From assembly GCF_024713975.1 (NCBI RefSeq), contig NC_091094.1, positions 13,377,001 to 13,441,000 on the forward strand: a stretch of DNA of 64,000 nucleotides, in the 5' to 3' direction. Numbering within the stretch: the first letter of the stretch is position 1; each line of letters begins with the position of its first letter. The translations under genes were made by a program, and so were the position numbers. The notes beneath the pieces were generated by a model. The model worked only from the letters and a program-made list of their open reading frames with translations. It was not told the DNA's origin and ran no database searches. The DNA is from Paralichthys olivaceus (taxonomy: Eukaryota > Chordata > Actinopteri > Pleuronectiformes > Paralichthyidae). This document shows, piece after piece, positions 12,901 through 43,990 of this stretch.

Positions 12901-15900
12901 ACTTGAGTGAAGTGCAGTGGTACAGGACGGGTACATCAATTGAATTTGTTACAATCATGCACTTGTCAATGTCAGAAATAACATGGTAAACTGGATATAT
13001 TCAAACTTTGAAGGAAGCCTCAGCACTGAATACCTTCAGCTGTAAATCAGCATCAGAGTCCTCATAAATCCGCCGTGCCGCACCATTGTTCTGCAGCGAC
13101 ATCGTCTCGAGGAACTTAAAGTTGACATCATAACCAAAACCAAGACAGTAGAGTGGGAATTTGTCTGCAATGGCGTTCTTTATATTTGACTGTATTTGGT
13201 TCAGATCTGTCACACCTGCAAAGACACATGACGTGTGGCAAGTTAAAAGTTCCCTTAAACAGTGCAGCCAACAACTATCTAGCGTTAGTAAGAGGTTACA
13301 GTGCATACAATTTTGCAAGTGTGTTTTATAATAACCTGAAGTTGGGTCTCCGTCAGTGAGAAGTATCAGGATTGACGCTGAACCTTCTCTGGGATGTGCG
13401 TTCAGCATGCGGGCTCCTTCCAACACTGCTATGTTAATGTCCGTGGCTAAAATGAGATGGAAAATGTTTCATCCCTGCCAGTCTGCTGTTAAATGCATCG
13501 TATCCCAAAATAAATAGAATAATTGAAAAAAATTCACCTCCTCTATCGTTTATATTCTCAGCAAATTTCTTGGCACTCTTCAGGTTTTGTTTGCTGGCCT
13601 GAACAAGTTCTCGTTTCCAGTGAAAGATTTCACTGTCAAAGGATACGAGACCAAAGTAGTCATCTTCTGCCAGGTCACCCAAGATATGGATTAATGCTAT
13701 TCTTGTCTGAGAAATATAAAAAACATAATTTGCTCATTAAAACTACAACATTGTGTCATAGATGTGTGTCAATTCAGGAGCTGAATCCATTTAACAGCCT
13801 CCAAGGCTGCTTTTAAACACAGATGGTGGACAAATGTGTCCTTTCATCCCAGAGCAGTGAAGACCCCAATGGGGCCAACATATCCCCAGAGTCGTGACTC
13901 TTCAGTGACTAAATTTCAAAGAAATAATGCCGTCAGTAAGCAGCAAGACCAAAATGTCAGATGACTACACTTTCAATTACTTAAAATGTAAGGTTGTATG
14001 CTCCCGCCACCCAGTGCAGTGTCAGGCTGCATACATTTCTTTTCTTAAACTCAAGGACGGATGGACAATACGAAAACATGATGCCTCTGGCCACCGGCTG
14101 TCGTTTGCGTGGAGGCAAATAAAACAAGACAAAGGGCATTAAAACATTTTGTCGTATGCAACAGCAGGATGTTATTAGCCGTTAGTGGTAAAGGTGGGAC
14201 AGGCTGGTGACGCAAATCATAGATTTTTTCACAGATGGCATCCTGTGAAGAAAGTGGCCGATGAAAAGGGACACAGCTCATTTGTCACAAACTCACACCG
14301 TACCTGTTGAATCTTTCTGCCATGCATGGAGCCACTTTGATCAATAATGAAGACGACATTCTTGGGTATTCGGGGAAGATCATGCGGAGCGAAGTGATGA
14401 ACAAAATACCCAACCGATCTCTTGTGGAGAGCAAGAAGAAAGTTTGAGAGGTTAGAAAAGACAGAAGACATAATATACATTTAAGAAAGCATGGTATTTT
14501 TTAGCCCTCAATGCTAAATGCTGATAAATTAATTGAAGTCATTACAAAATCGATGTACCTTAATGTCTCCCAGTGAGGCGTTTCTGTTCACATCATAAAC
14601 TATAACCAGATCTCCATTCATACCCTTCTCTCCACAGCCTTCACATGTTTTCTGTTGGTCCTCTGTGGGGTAGAAATACACCCACGCCTGTAAACAGGAA
14701 AAATCAAATTTCATCAATCGGAAAGATCATCACATTTGAATAGATTCATTGTCATTGACACAGCATGTTGGTGAGAACCACAGTTTTTGTATTTGCAGTT
14801 AGCCAAGTCTATTGGGGACTAGACTGAAGTTAATGTGAGGGAACCACAGAGGCAGATTCAACACATTATTGTTGAAGATGATATTTCAATGTGTAAATAT
14901 CTAAATAATAAACGTGCAAACAGACATGTGTAAATGCTGAACTGTGTAAAACACAATTTTTTAGTAAATTAACTCACATATGAATTAACTTCTAAACCTT
15001 ACAATTGCAATTTAGTTGAAGGTCCAGTGTGTAAGATTTGGGTGAAAGGGATCAATTGGCAGAAATTGAATATAAAATCATCCTAGTGATGTTTTCACTA
15101 TTGAGTGATCATCTAAATTGTACAAAAAGTTTTTTTTCTTTATCCTAAAATGAGGCCTTTATATTTAAATACTTTATATTTACATCAGGAGCAGGTCCTC
15201 TCTATGGAGCCTGCCATCTTTTTGACAGTCGTCCAAACTTTTTTTTAATTTTTATGAAAACAAAAGGCTACCACAGCTTCTCTTTCATGTTTGGAAGGTG
15301 AAGGTGAGGTAAGGGGTATTCAGTTGCAACATGCAACATCACCACTAGATGTCACTAAATTTTACACACTGAGCCTTTAAACACACATCAGAATTTCCCT
15401 GCCTGCTGTACCTGTTTGTCTGCGTGTGTTTTGGTGATGGCATTAGCCAGGGCATTGGTGCTCAGTCCTCCTTGAACGTTAATGAAACTGATGCCGGCGT
15501 TCTCCTGAATGTACACATCCACCTGACATTGAAAATGAAATAAATATAGTTAAAAGCTCTACAATATGTTAGTGCCCCAGTATTGTTTTCCCAGATTACT
15601 ACTGAAAAGACACACCTTGAAGTCTTTGACAGGTTGCATGGGGCGAGCGTGGATTTGCAGCTCGTACTTGCCAAGCCGGCGTTTCAGCAGCTCCTCGTAT
15701 GTGAGTTCAAAGGTCACCTTTTTGTGAGCACCCACATTGACAGAAGTCTTAAATTCCTCCAGGGTCCTCCCAACAGAACTGCAGCACAGACAATAATTAT
15801 AGTGTTAAAGCTGTGGTCCCCACCTCCATCTGGAGCTTGGACCCTTTCAAAGTAAATGATGTTTTCTTGTGACACATCATCAAGGGTCATAGCCACAGTG

Positions 15901-16724
15901 TGGGCATGAATTTTGAAAATTTGAACAGAGGAGTGACTTCTCCTTCTCAGATTGATTCATGAAGGGAATTAATAGACCTGAAGATGTGAAAGTAGCTTTT
16001 GCAAGAAAACATTTTTTCGAAGAAAAGTCCCAAAGGTTATTCAGTGGTCTAAAATACAAGATTAAACCCTCTTCTATAAGATATATAACTCAGTGAATGT
16101 ATGAATTGATCTGAGTACCTGACAATCCCAGCGCTCTGTCCGCTGGACACAGCGTCACTGTACTGCTTCTGAGCCTGATCCTTAGCTTTCACAACACCAT
16201 CATACGCCTGCCCATCTATAAACCTGAGGAAGACCAGGGAAGATTTCAATTTCATAAATAAACTTCTCATTTTATGTTATTCAATGTGTATTTCCTCATG
16301 TGCAGATGCCTGCAAATATCCACCAGTCATTTTTGCATCACATACATTTTGAATTTACTGATGAAGGCATTCTTGGGAATCCGGACGTGGAACTCTATTT
16401 CCTTGGACTCGTCCATGCGATTGGCCACACGGCTTGTAATGACAGTGGTGGCATAACGACTGGTCACTGTGGCGTTGATGTGAAAGCTGTAGATGTCCCA
16501 ATCCTCCTGAACATATGTGGCAGACACATTGCACAATGTGAGTGTGTGTTTTCTTTACAAGGCTGCATTGATCCGTGGGTGATGGCAAACTGACCAAAGA
16601 TCAGATGATGGTGACAAACAAGGTAATGGTGGGAGGCATCAATGAAATCTCATTGGTCTGAGTGCAGATACTCCCCCTCCTCCTTATTTTTCATTTTGAT
16701 TTCAAAAGTCAATGACTTTGTGTT

Positions 16725-16772
<48 letters not shown>

Positions 16773-17207
16773 TCTGTGTGTGTGTGAGTGTGTGTTTGTG
16801 TGTGTGGGGGGTGTATGTGTGTCTGTGTGTGTGTGTGAGTGGATGTTTGTGTGTCTGTGTGAGGGTGTGTTTGTGTGTGTGTGTGACTGGGTGTATTTTC
16901 TACGATCTTTTTGAAGTACACAATTTGCTTGAACAAGGAACAATTTTCAGAATATATGCAAATAGTATTGGCTTTGTTCAAAGCTATAGAGCTAAAACTA
17001 AACAAGAAATGCCCCCTCTCTGTAAATTGTGGCCCCCTGAAAAATCATAGATCAGCCACTGCTCTTAAGACTAAAGACATTTTCATGACAGTAACACAAG
17101 ATTTTAGGATTTGTATTTATGTCTGCTTCTGAGCTCCAGGAGGGAGATGAGCCCTAAACTGTAACTATGTCAACATATTTATGTTCCTACAACATGACTA
17201 ATGTAAG

Positions 17208-17282
<75 letters not shown>

Positions 17283-17518
17283 GCAGAGTTCAGTGTGTTG
17301 CAACTGATAAATGCTGCACCGAAACTACACCGAAACTAAGCGTCACGCATATCTGTTCATACTGTCTGTCAGATGTATATATATATATTTGAAACGTTCT
17401 TCTTCCTGGCAGTGTTGTTCGCTCTCTGTCCGTTCTGTAAACTTACCTTGTTTGGCAGACCTGTAACCAAGGCCAGCAGCAGCCCAAAGAGGATGACGTG
17501 CACCACAGCTCTCTCCAT
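3969..17518 (-). CDS. Inter-alpha-trypsin inhibitor heavy chain (ITIH3/ITIH4-like), complete
   Basis: Secreted plasma/extracellular-matrix protein; the family stabilises hyaluronan or acts as acute-phase protein. Exons: 17447-17518, 16346-16506, 16119-16223, 15616-15778, 15412-15522, 14559-14687, 14304-14420, 13538-13706, 13336-13446, 13034-13215, 12516-12695, 12190-12299, 11683-11951, 10558-10590, 9255-9287, 8230-8274, 7960-8028, 6803-6910, 6454-6622, 4415-4563, 4163-4247, 3969-4083. Total 2685 bases, 894 aa. Order: signal peptide ([20 protein letters not shown]), VIT domain ([14 protein letters not shown]), VWA domain with MIDAS motif DQSGSM, a Gly-rich linker made of short phase-1 exons, then the ITIH C-terminal domain (LCFDIIG; end CWLVSADAA...HVAQL). 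I saw no DPDGDPHF-type site, which carries the chondroitin-sulfate ester in bikunin-linked chains; in this respect it is like ITIH4. The start was chosen because the signal peptide begins there; an upstream in-frame Met exists 20 codons earlier. The microexons 6.9-11.7 kb are the least certain part. Confidence 0.88.
4645..5825. mobile_element. Nested or adjacent MITE-like fragments in an ITIH intron
   Basis: Contains an element end near 4645 (GTGTCTCAATTCAGAGG), a second similar beginning near 5286 and a terminal GCTGGTGACGCAGATCAT at 5807-5824, shared with the element at 13757-14225. Between them, about 5168-5230 holds a motif of the GACGCTTTTATCC...GCGACTTACA type that is widespread in teleost interspersed repeats. 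Boundaries are approximate. Confidence 0.4.
8536..11530. repeat. 1.3 kb tandem duplication inside the ITIH gene (two full copies plus a partial third)
   Basis: Sequence from about 8620-9840 recurs about 1303 bases downstream at about 9923-11143 with very few differences: two 63-codon shadow frames are repeated exactly at that offset. A third partial unit (about 11140-11530) matches the left part, but beyond about 11340 it is more diverged, so at least two duplication events of different age are likely. Each full unit carries one 33-base exon (9255-9287 and 10558-10590) coding [11 protein letters not shown] or [11 protein letters not shown], phase 1 at both ends. An extra copy therefore adds 11 residues without changing frame. 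Confidence 0.93.
13757..14225. mobile_element. Non-autonomous DNA-transposon-like element in an ITIH intron
   Basis: This intronic segment starts with a TGTGTCAATTCAG-type end and finishes with GCTGGTGACGCAAATCAT (14203-14220). The same kinds of ends, with similar internal text (TCCTTTCA..CCC), occur at about 5286-5824, and a starting end occurs near 4645. No transposase is encoded. Superfamily assignment (hAT-like) is a guess. Confidence 0.45.
15016..15380. mobile_element. MITE copy 1 (TTAA-flanked, terminal inverted repeats)
   Basis: Begins with AAGGTCCAGTGTGTAAGAT and ends with the inverted counterpart ACACACTGAGCCTTTAA. It shares internal blocks (a TTTATATTTAAATACTTTATA stretch, CCTCTCTATGGAG, TTTCATGTTTGGAAGG) with the copies at 40814-41144 and 41773-42084. 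It sits in the ITIH intron between 14687 and 15412. The left flank reads TTGA rather than TTAA. Confidence 0.75.
16719..16893. repeat. (TG)n microsatellite, partly degenerate
   Basis: A pure TG tract followed by interrupted TG repeats with TATG, TCTG and GAGTG variants, in ITIH intron 1. Long reading frames across it are artefacts of the dinucleotide repeat. Confidence 0.97.
17210..17279. repeat. (CA)n microsatellite
   Basis: About 35 perfect CA units in ITIH intron 1, some 170 bases downstream of exon 1. Confidence 0.98.
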
Positions 17519-17585
17519 GATAACTTCTCCCACCTGAGTGCAAACCAGGAGGCTGGAAACCTCTTTTAAACCCAAACAGGAATAG

Positions 17586-17592
17586 ATTTATA
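17586..17592 (-). promoter_or_regulatory. Possible TATA box of the ITIH gene
   Basis: The minus strand reads TATAAAT about 70 bases upstream of the ITIH start codon, compatible with a short 5' UTR of roughly 40 bases. Only spacing and motif support it. Confidence 0.4.
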
Positions 17593-17826
17593 TTTTTTTA
17601 AGGGCAAACTCTTCCCTCTTTGGGGAAAACACACCCACCCAGCCACCCACAAATACACACTCACAATCACACACGAATAAATAAAAAAACCTTTTATCTC
17701 AGGGCAAAAGAGCAGAAACTCTATACTCTGAGTAGGACAAACACAGAAACCTTCAGGACAGAGAGACATATTGAGCACTGAACACAATTACATGACAAAC
17801 ACTGTATGGTGTCAAGCAAAAATGAA

Positions 17827-19851
17827 TTTATTATCACTGTCTTCAAATATGTACAGCTTCTCTGGGAAAACGGGTGATACAGCAGGCAAAAGCAAACGTA
17901 CAACTACCTTTCATGGCAAGCGTTTAAGAGAGCAAAGACAGGAGTTACTGTGTGAAGAACAAAGAAAACAGCTATTTAAAAGAAAACAATCTATGTCATC
18001 ATGAAAGAAATTGTGCCTTTAAGAGAAATATTCATTTCAATTTTATAAATTTGATCTAATTCTAAATTTTGTGCAAAACATGGAGGAATTTTATCAGGGC
18101 ACTGATAAACACATAAAGTTCTGTTTACTCACCACAGGGAGTACTAACTAAGCCTGTGCAAACCGCTTTTTAACAATAAAGACTAACTCCTGATGATGCC
18201 AATGATGTTACTGAGCTGCATTATGGGAAATGCGGTTGCCAGAATTTCTGGATCTTCACCCTTGCTTGAGAGTCAGAGTATCTCAGCCTGGTACAAGTTA
18301 TTATACCAGTCCTACTTCTACATAATACATCAAATCACTGATGCATTCAACTAACGACTCCACTGAGGGAATCATACAATAAACTTAAAGTGAAAGATGT
18401 TACTTTCAAGGCTGTACTTTTGAAATAACTGAAGCGGTGAAGGTGCAATATTTGTTGGAGGTCTTTGAAATGAATCCAGCCATGATAAATACAATTAGAT
18501 GCAAGAGCCGATTGATTGTGTGAGGCCAGCGTCTAATCAACACAATTTACAAAACCTACTCATTTTACAAAGAGTTGTGTCCTCTCCTTAGTTCACATTC
18601 TTCATGACTGTGCCTGTAACGTCTTCATATCATCGGCATGTATCAAACAGCAACCAGCCAGTAATCTCTTAAAAACCGCGAAGGCAACGATATATAAAGC
18701 TACAGCCTGCATTGTTAGAGGTATGGGATGATTATGATTTTGACTCGTGCGTTGAGTCCTTCAGCCCTCCTTGTCGTATGATTTCAATGCCGTAAAATCC
18801 TCCCGTGTATCACGACATCTACCTGTGCACATTCAGAGTATCAGTGTATTAATGCAGACTGTGGTGCAGTTGGCAGGGCGATCCTACCAAAACTAACTCC
18901 AGTGACCAAGGAAAAACTTACAGTCATTAAATAACCTAACTTGTTTTCGGAACATTTTCTTACAATCTGTGATATTTGATGAGCTGCAACCTCGACCTGA
19001 TTATATTCTGTTCCATCACTAAACTAAACGTGTTTTTTTAATCCACCTTCATTTTTCAAATCGTATAATTGACCTTTGGAGGTGAAAGCGTATATATAGA
19101 ATATCTAGTATCTGCTTTGAATCTAAATGATTTTCCTCAGAAAACTGAAACTGCAATTCAAGGCACTCTCACAGGTGTTTTTTTCACCTGAAGATAAAGT
19201 TCAAGTTCATTCAAATCAAGTTTCAAGCGCTTGTGCTGGAAGCATTTCATCGATGAAGAATGAAACCTGTCCTTGGACTGAGAGAACAGAGTAAAGCAAA
19301 CCGGCCCTAGTGACCAGGAAGTCAAGTCTTCACAGTGACGGCATGATGGTGACTAATAGGTTGTTGCATTAAGACACGTAGCTGCAGCACCGACCTATTG
19401 ATTACCTAATGATAACTGTACAAACACAGGAGCTATGTACAAACAAGAATTCATATATATATATACATGTGTCAGCTTATATGTAGGGAGGGACATGAGC
19501 AACATAAACATGAAGTATTTATATAAACAAAGCGTGGATGGACAGTACATTATGTACAGTGAGTGGAGACGTACGCAATGACAGAAATCTGCACTTTAAA
19601 GCCTGACTGAGCGAACTATACATCTTTAAATGTACTACTAGCAGCACACTGCACACGAATGTGATGTACAGTACGTACATGAGGTATGTTGATGCAAATG
19701 AAACAGAAACAACATAAAACTTTAGACAGGTATGTACATAAGGTAACTTACATGCTGGTTAGATATATACAGTATATGCACATAAGACTGACTAGAACTA
19801 TAACGAGATTTGTTTTTGGTAAAAGAGTTGGAAGACACAATGCTACTCAGG
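17827..19851 (-). other. wnk2: Putative wnk2 3' UTR with polyadenylation signal
   Basis: Non-coding DNA directly after the wnk2 stop codon. The AATAAA signal on the minus strand (plus TTTATT at 17827-17832) is the best candidate end, giving a UTR of about 2 kb that stops some 230 bases before the ITIH TATA-like motif. It contains six UGUANAUA Pumilio-type elements in transcript sense: 19764-19771, 19731-19738, 19551-19558, 19460-19467, 19434-19441 and 17848-17855. UTR extent is inferred. Confidence 0.5.
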
Positions 19852-38917
<19,066 letters not shown>

Positions 38918-39900
38918 GCCCGGTAACTAGTGAGACACTTACCGGCGACAGGGAGGAGGGTGATGGGCATGCTCCTCTGCCTCCCGGCGGCGCAGGGAGA
39001 CTTTACTGGCTTCCTGCAACACTCGCATGCAGTGACGCAGTTCGCCGGCGCAGGGGTGTTGTGGCCTTACGTCTTGAATTTGTTCTGCACACAAAACATC
39101 CCGACTAAATGTTCCAGCTCGGGGGAGGATGCGCGCCACCTCCTAGCTGTCACCTCACTGCTGCAGTCCTGCACAGAGCTGTTCAAGTTGCGCCTGTTGT
39201 CACTGTCAGTTTAACCCACGAACATTTCCCCTCCACATTGCATAATGTCCCCTCTCCTATAAAAACATGCGATTGGTTCCGCAGACAGATCACTGGCCTC
39301 ACAGTGGACAGGACGCATTAATCCTTCCAAAGACACATCACGGGACGGCCAAGTGCGCAGCTGTCATCCCCTGTGCGCGCTCATCGACCCGCGGGCTCTG
39401 GCTGATGCAAACGAGGCAGGTGTTCCGACTGAAACAGTGAATCGCCTCCGTGAAGTGTGACCTCAGCATCTCTGCATTGTTCCTCCAACTATCCGCACGT
39501 AGCTGTTTCTCTTTTATTCCTGCAGATGAGTGCTGTCCTGTGCAGGATGCGCTTATCAGATTACGCTCACTGCGCCACGGTTTCCCTCAGGTCGGAGGAG
39601 GCGTCGCTCTTCATCAGCGCATCTCTCTGCTCATGCGGATGCTGATGTCTTGGTAAGAAAAAAAAATCATCTCACTGAGGTTTGAGGAAACTGGGATATT
39701 TCACGGCACAGCCCACGCCCCTAGCAACAACACGCAGGCCTATCCAATAAGTCGGCCCGCTTTTGGGCGACACCCTCAGCAGCCTCCCCTGTGCGCCGCC
39801 GTGTGGACCGCACCACCTTCCGCCCTCACCGTGACGCACGGAACCTCCAGGAGGAGGGTGAGCCGACCAAAGGGGACGGTGCTTGGAAATATGTATGGCT
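38918..39900 (-). promoter_or_regulatory. wnk2: wnk2 5' UTR and GC-rich promoter region
   Basis: The sequence upstream of the wnk2 start is markedly richer in GC and CpG than the surrounding AT-rich DNA, continuing the GC-rich first exon (38240-38917). This fits a CpG-type promoter. The transcription start cannot be placed, and no TATA box was seen. Confidence 0.5.
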
Positions 39901-40813
39901 ACTGGATATAATCGAGTGGACCCCATGTGAATATTCTGCCATAAGGACCCCATGGTGAAAGGCTGGGTGTGGGGGCGATATGAAATTCTTCCACAACGAT
40001 TATAAGATTGTTTCCCACCTGATCAGGACCCAGTCCTAACTGTGTTGATGGTCTTTTGCATCCATGCACACTTTTACTGTGATTGAGTGTTGTACAGTTA
40101 ACACTGAAGCTTTAATATAGTTTGTAATATAGAAATTATATTCTTAAATTAATATACCATTGTATTATTTCCCCTGACACAATTCATTGAAGAAAAATGA
40201 TTGTTTAATGTCTGGTTGAATAGTTTAAAGTTGCCTTTTTTATTGTTACACATTGCAGCAATGTATAAAGCAACACGGTTTGTGCTTTGTTCCTGCATCA
40301 TTTGTTCAAAGCACTAAGTAAATGCATTAAATAAATAAAGTGGCTGCTTCTGGAACTGTAAATAATGCAAAGGTCAGGGGTGGGGCAACAAGGGCATATT
40401 CATCTTTGGGCTTGCTCATTTATCTTTTCATTTGAAGAGAGTGTAATGCAACAGAAGGACGAGAAAACCGTGAAATTCTTTCTTTCCACAAGGATGACCC
40501 TGAGGGGACCGTTATAAATTTTACTGGATCAGCTTTGAAGAACAAACTTGCCCAGATCTCCAGGGAAACCATGGGAATAATAGGAAGCAGTTAGTGGGTG
40601 GGATCAGGCCCAGGAGGGTCAGTTTACAATGGGACACCATGAATGTGACAATCAAAGTGGTGTGTGGTCATCCTTTCAATTGCTCTCATTTAACAGTCCC
40701 ATATGGCCACATGTGTTCCACTGGGTAAAGGTCCAAGTCTAGATAAAGCTACTGTTCAACTTAACTTGAAGACATACATGAATTAAAGGATATGACTCAT
40801 GATAGTTCTTGTG

Positions 40814-41144
40814 TTAAAGGTCCAGTGTGTAAGATTTAGGTGAAAGGGATCTATTGGCAGGTTTCATCTAAATTGTATGAATTGTAGTTTTCTTTACCCC
40901 AGAAAAGACTCTTTATATTTAAATACTTTATATTTACATCGAGGGGACCCTCTCTACGGAGGCAGCCATGTTTTTTTACATTAGTCCAGACTGGACAAAC
41001 TAAACACCTTTTGAGTTTTTATGACAATCAAAGGATACCACAGGTTCTTTTTCATGTTTGGAAGGAGAGGGTGAGGTGAGGGGTGTTCAGCTGCAACATG
41101 TCATTTCAATACTAGATATCACAACATTCTACACATACCTTTAA
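40814..41144. mobile_element. MITE copy 2
   Basis: TTAA, then AAGGTCCAGTGTGTAAGATTT; ends in an inverted counterpart ACACATACCTTTAA, so TTAA flanks both sides. Internal blocks match copies 1 and 3. Confidence 0.75.
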
Positions 41145-41460
41145 TAATACATGAAGGCCCATATTATACCATCATGAAAAGTTTGGTACTGAGGGACAGA
41201 CTTAACAAGAAATCTGGATGAGTTACTTTATGGCTAAGGACCCTCAGATTATCTCGTGAAAATAATATTTGACCTATTGCAGCAAACCAGCAGGTGGTGA
41301 TCAATGTGCTTTAGCTTCACTTTTGGGTTTCACTTTATGAGTTTGTGAAATTGAAGGCAGCCTTGATGAGCTTTAGGGGACTGTTGGGCCTTGGTGGGGT
41401 TATGTGCTCTTCTGAGCGCTGTAATAGTTGTGTTTATGGTTTCCTTATGTGGCGCATATC

Positions 41461-42690
41461 CTTGAACAAAATGGTTTAATTAAATTATGACGAACCACAG
41501 GGTGATACACTGAGCCTGCTGAGTCTGTAATACATGTAACTCCACGGTTAACAAGCATGGTGTCACTAAAGAGTCAAGTTGGACTGTACCAAATGAAAGT
41601 GATATCTGGACATTTGGTAATACTACAGCCGGCAGACTGCAGCTCCCCTGCGCTCAAAACTGCAAAAAGAAAAAGATCCGAAACTGAACTGGTGTCTTAC
41701 AGAGGGCTCTGGGACAAAATATAATTTGAAGATCTTTAATATCTCTGTTTTGTTTTTTGTGATTCATATCTTTTAAAGGTCCAGTGTGTAAGATTTAGGT
41801 TCTCATGATGTTTTCACTGGTGTGTTTCATCAAAATTTGTATGAATTGTTGTTTTCTTTACCCTTTTTCATGAGGCCCTTTATATTTACATCGAGGGGGT
41901 CCTCTCTATGGAGGCCGTCAGGTTTTTTACAGTCCACCAGACTGGACAAACTAAACACCTTTTGAGTTTTTATGACAAATGAAGGCTACCACAGGTTGTC
42001 ATGTTTGGAAGGGGAGGGTGAGATGAGGGGTATTCAGCTGCAACATGCAATTTCACCACTAAATTCTACACACTGTACCTTTAACAAAGTGGTTTGGTTA
42101 AGTTATAACAAACCACAGGGCGTTGAACTTGGTGGAGCACCGTGCTGCACCGTGTAAATATCACATTACAAGTGGAGAGTCATGTTGGACTGTACAGGCT
42201 GTCAAATATCGTGCTCTGCTGCAGTCCCAATGAAAGTGATAGCTGAACATTTGTTTATACTACAGCCGTCCACCAGATGGTGATCGGGATGCTTTGGCTT
42301 CAGGGAGCAGACATTTCTTTCATTTTTATAGAAGCTACTGTCAAAACTGAATTATTAAAGAGTGCAGCTCGCCTGAGGCCCAAACTGCCAAAGATAAGAT
42401 ACATACAAAAAAAGAAAAAGACCAGAAAGTGAAGTGCTGTCTTACAGAGGGGCTCTGGGCCAAAATCTAATCTGAAGCCCTGTAATATTTCAGTTTTTAT
42501 CGTGATGTATAACCTTGAACAAAATAGTTTGATTCAATTATAACAAACCACAGGGTGTTGAACTTGGAGTCACTCTTTTCTCCAGCATGTAATACCGCGT
42601 TGAGAAGCATGGTGTCAGTAAAGAGTCATGTTACAGGCTGTCAATCATCGTGCAATGAAAAACGATGTCTGCACATTTCCGTGAGAGTCA
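41461..42690. repeat. Degenerate tandem repeat upstream of ninj1 (three units)
   Basis: Units begin near 41461, 42089 and 42513. Each starts with ACAAA..GGTTT..TTA and then ACCACAGGG and has parts of AAGCATGGTGTCA, AAGAGTCA.GTT and a GTCTTACAGAGG..CTCTGG block. Units differ by substitutions and indels; MITE copy 3 separates units 1 and 2. Confidence 0.65.
41773..42084. mobile_element. MITE copy 3
   Basis: TTAAAGGTCCAGTGTGTAAG at the left end and CTACACACTGTACCTTTAA at the right end form terminal inverted repeats of about 20 bases, with TTAA at both edges. It lies between units 1 and 2 of the local tandem repeat, so it probably inserted into or beside it. Confidence 0.8.
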
Positions 42691-42953
42691 CGAAGGTCTC
42701 AGACCCACACGAGCAAACAGAGCCACAGTTTCCTCTGCGCTGGTCTGGAGCTCTCACTTGTCTCTGGTCCTCAGCTCTGAGAGGACACAGAGGACAGCCG
42801 GTCCCATGTTGGAGGGGCGGTAGCCTGCAGATGCCCCCCCCCCCTCTTCTGTCGTCACAGCTTTATAAACACACTGCTGGAGACTTGACCACTGACTTTC
42901 CCACGCGATACACGCAAACCTGCCCCGGACATTAGGCTCCTTCCTCTGACAAG
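42691..42953 (+). promoter_or_regulatory. ninj1: ninj1 promoter and 5' UTR
   Basis: About 260 GC-enriched bases before the ninj1 ATG. The start context is ACAAGATGGCC, which also fits a YY1 motif over the initiation codon. An in-frame TAG at 42933-42935 supports this ATG as the start. The transcription start is not determined. Confidence 0.5.
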
Positions 42954-43956
42954 ATGGCCACGGAGAGCTTGGAGATGAACGGGGATGCCGATCGAAACGG
43001 AGGAGCGGAGGTAAGAGGAGAGAGGAGGAGGAGGAGAGAGGAGGAGAGAGGAGCTTCTTGTTCTGTTCAAACCTTCACGAGTATCCGAGCTGAGCCCCCG
43101 GACCCTGTGTGGCTGAGCCCCCGGACCCTGTGTGGCTGAGCCCGGGGTGAGTTCCCACATCGGAGTATCTCCAGAGGTTTCACAGGAAACGTTGCTGGCT
43201 TTATTCTCCCTCCATCATCCATTCACACACCCTCGGGTTTCACGTTAGCCACCGCAGCAATAATTCATGGAGCTAATGTGACCGGCTAGCAGCGTCAGGA
43301 TTACAGCTCCAATAATCCAGACTCATTCCAACGCGATCTCACTCATTCACAAAGTCTCCTGTGTTTCTCCTGAGTAAGAAAGACTCAGTTTACACTTAAT
43401 CACACACGATGTGACTGTAGGGGTTTAAACCGTGCCATGTTGTAACACACTCAAGAACACATAGATCCCTCTCCTCCACAATACATGGTTGAGTCATGCA
43501 TTAGAAGAGGGTTGAAGATGTTATACAACTCAAAATAACAACAACAATAGGAATTATAATGATAATACAATTCATTTCTATAGAAGAACATCAATATAGA
43601 ACAATGGCAAACAATTAAATGCAGATTGAATTGAAGATCACGCAACATCAGGGCAGAAGTGTAAGGATAGAAGTATGAATAAAGTTAAATGAAATAAAAC
43701 TTTCTAAAATACATATAAAAGTTAATGATTAACAATAGTTCTATTCAGAAGAATAACTTTTGATCAAGTAGATTTCAAATTAATTCAATCTAAACTCTCA
43801 CTGCAAAGCAGCCACTACAATACCATGTTTAAAAGGGAAGTGTAAATACAAAGTGGTCTCGTAATCTTGTGTCACTGGTTGTATCAAGGGTAATAAGAGT
43901 GAAGTAAACTTGTCTCAGTGGAGGTTATAACAATAAAGCTGCTGCAGGCTGTTCCA

Positions 43957-43990
<34 letters not shown>

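Larger units (their letters stand above)
39901..42690. other. wnk2-ninj1 intergenic region with repeats
   Basis: No coding exons were seen. The region holds two copies of the TTAA-flanked MITE (40814-41144 and 41773-42084) and a degenerate local tandem repeat (about 41461-42690). Confidence 0.6.

Noticed and set aside
16642-17050. Long open frames rich in Cys/Val or Thr/His
   Set aside because: They are translations of the TG/CA microsatellite, open only because a dinucleotide repeat has no stops.
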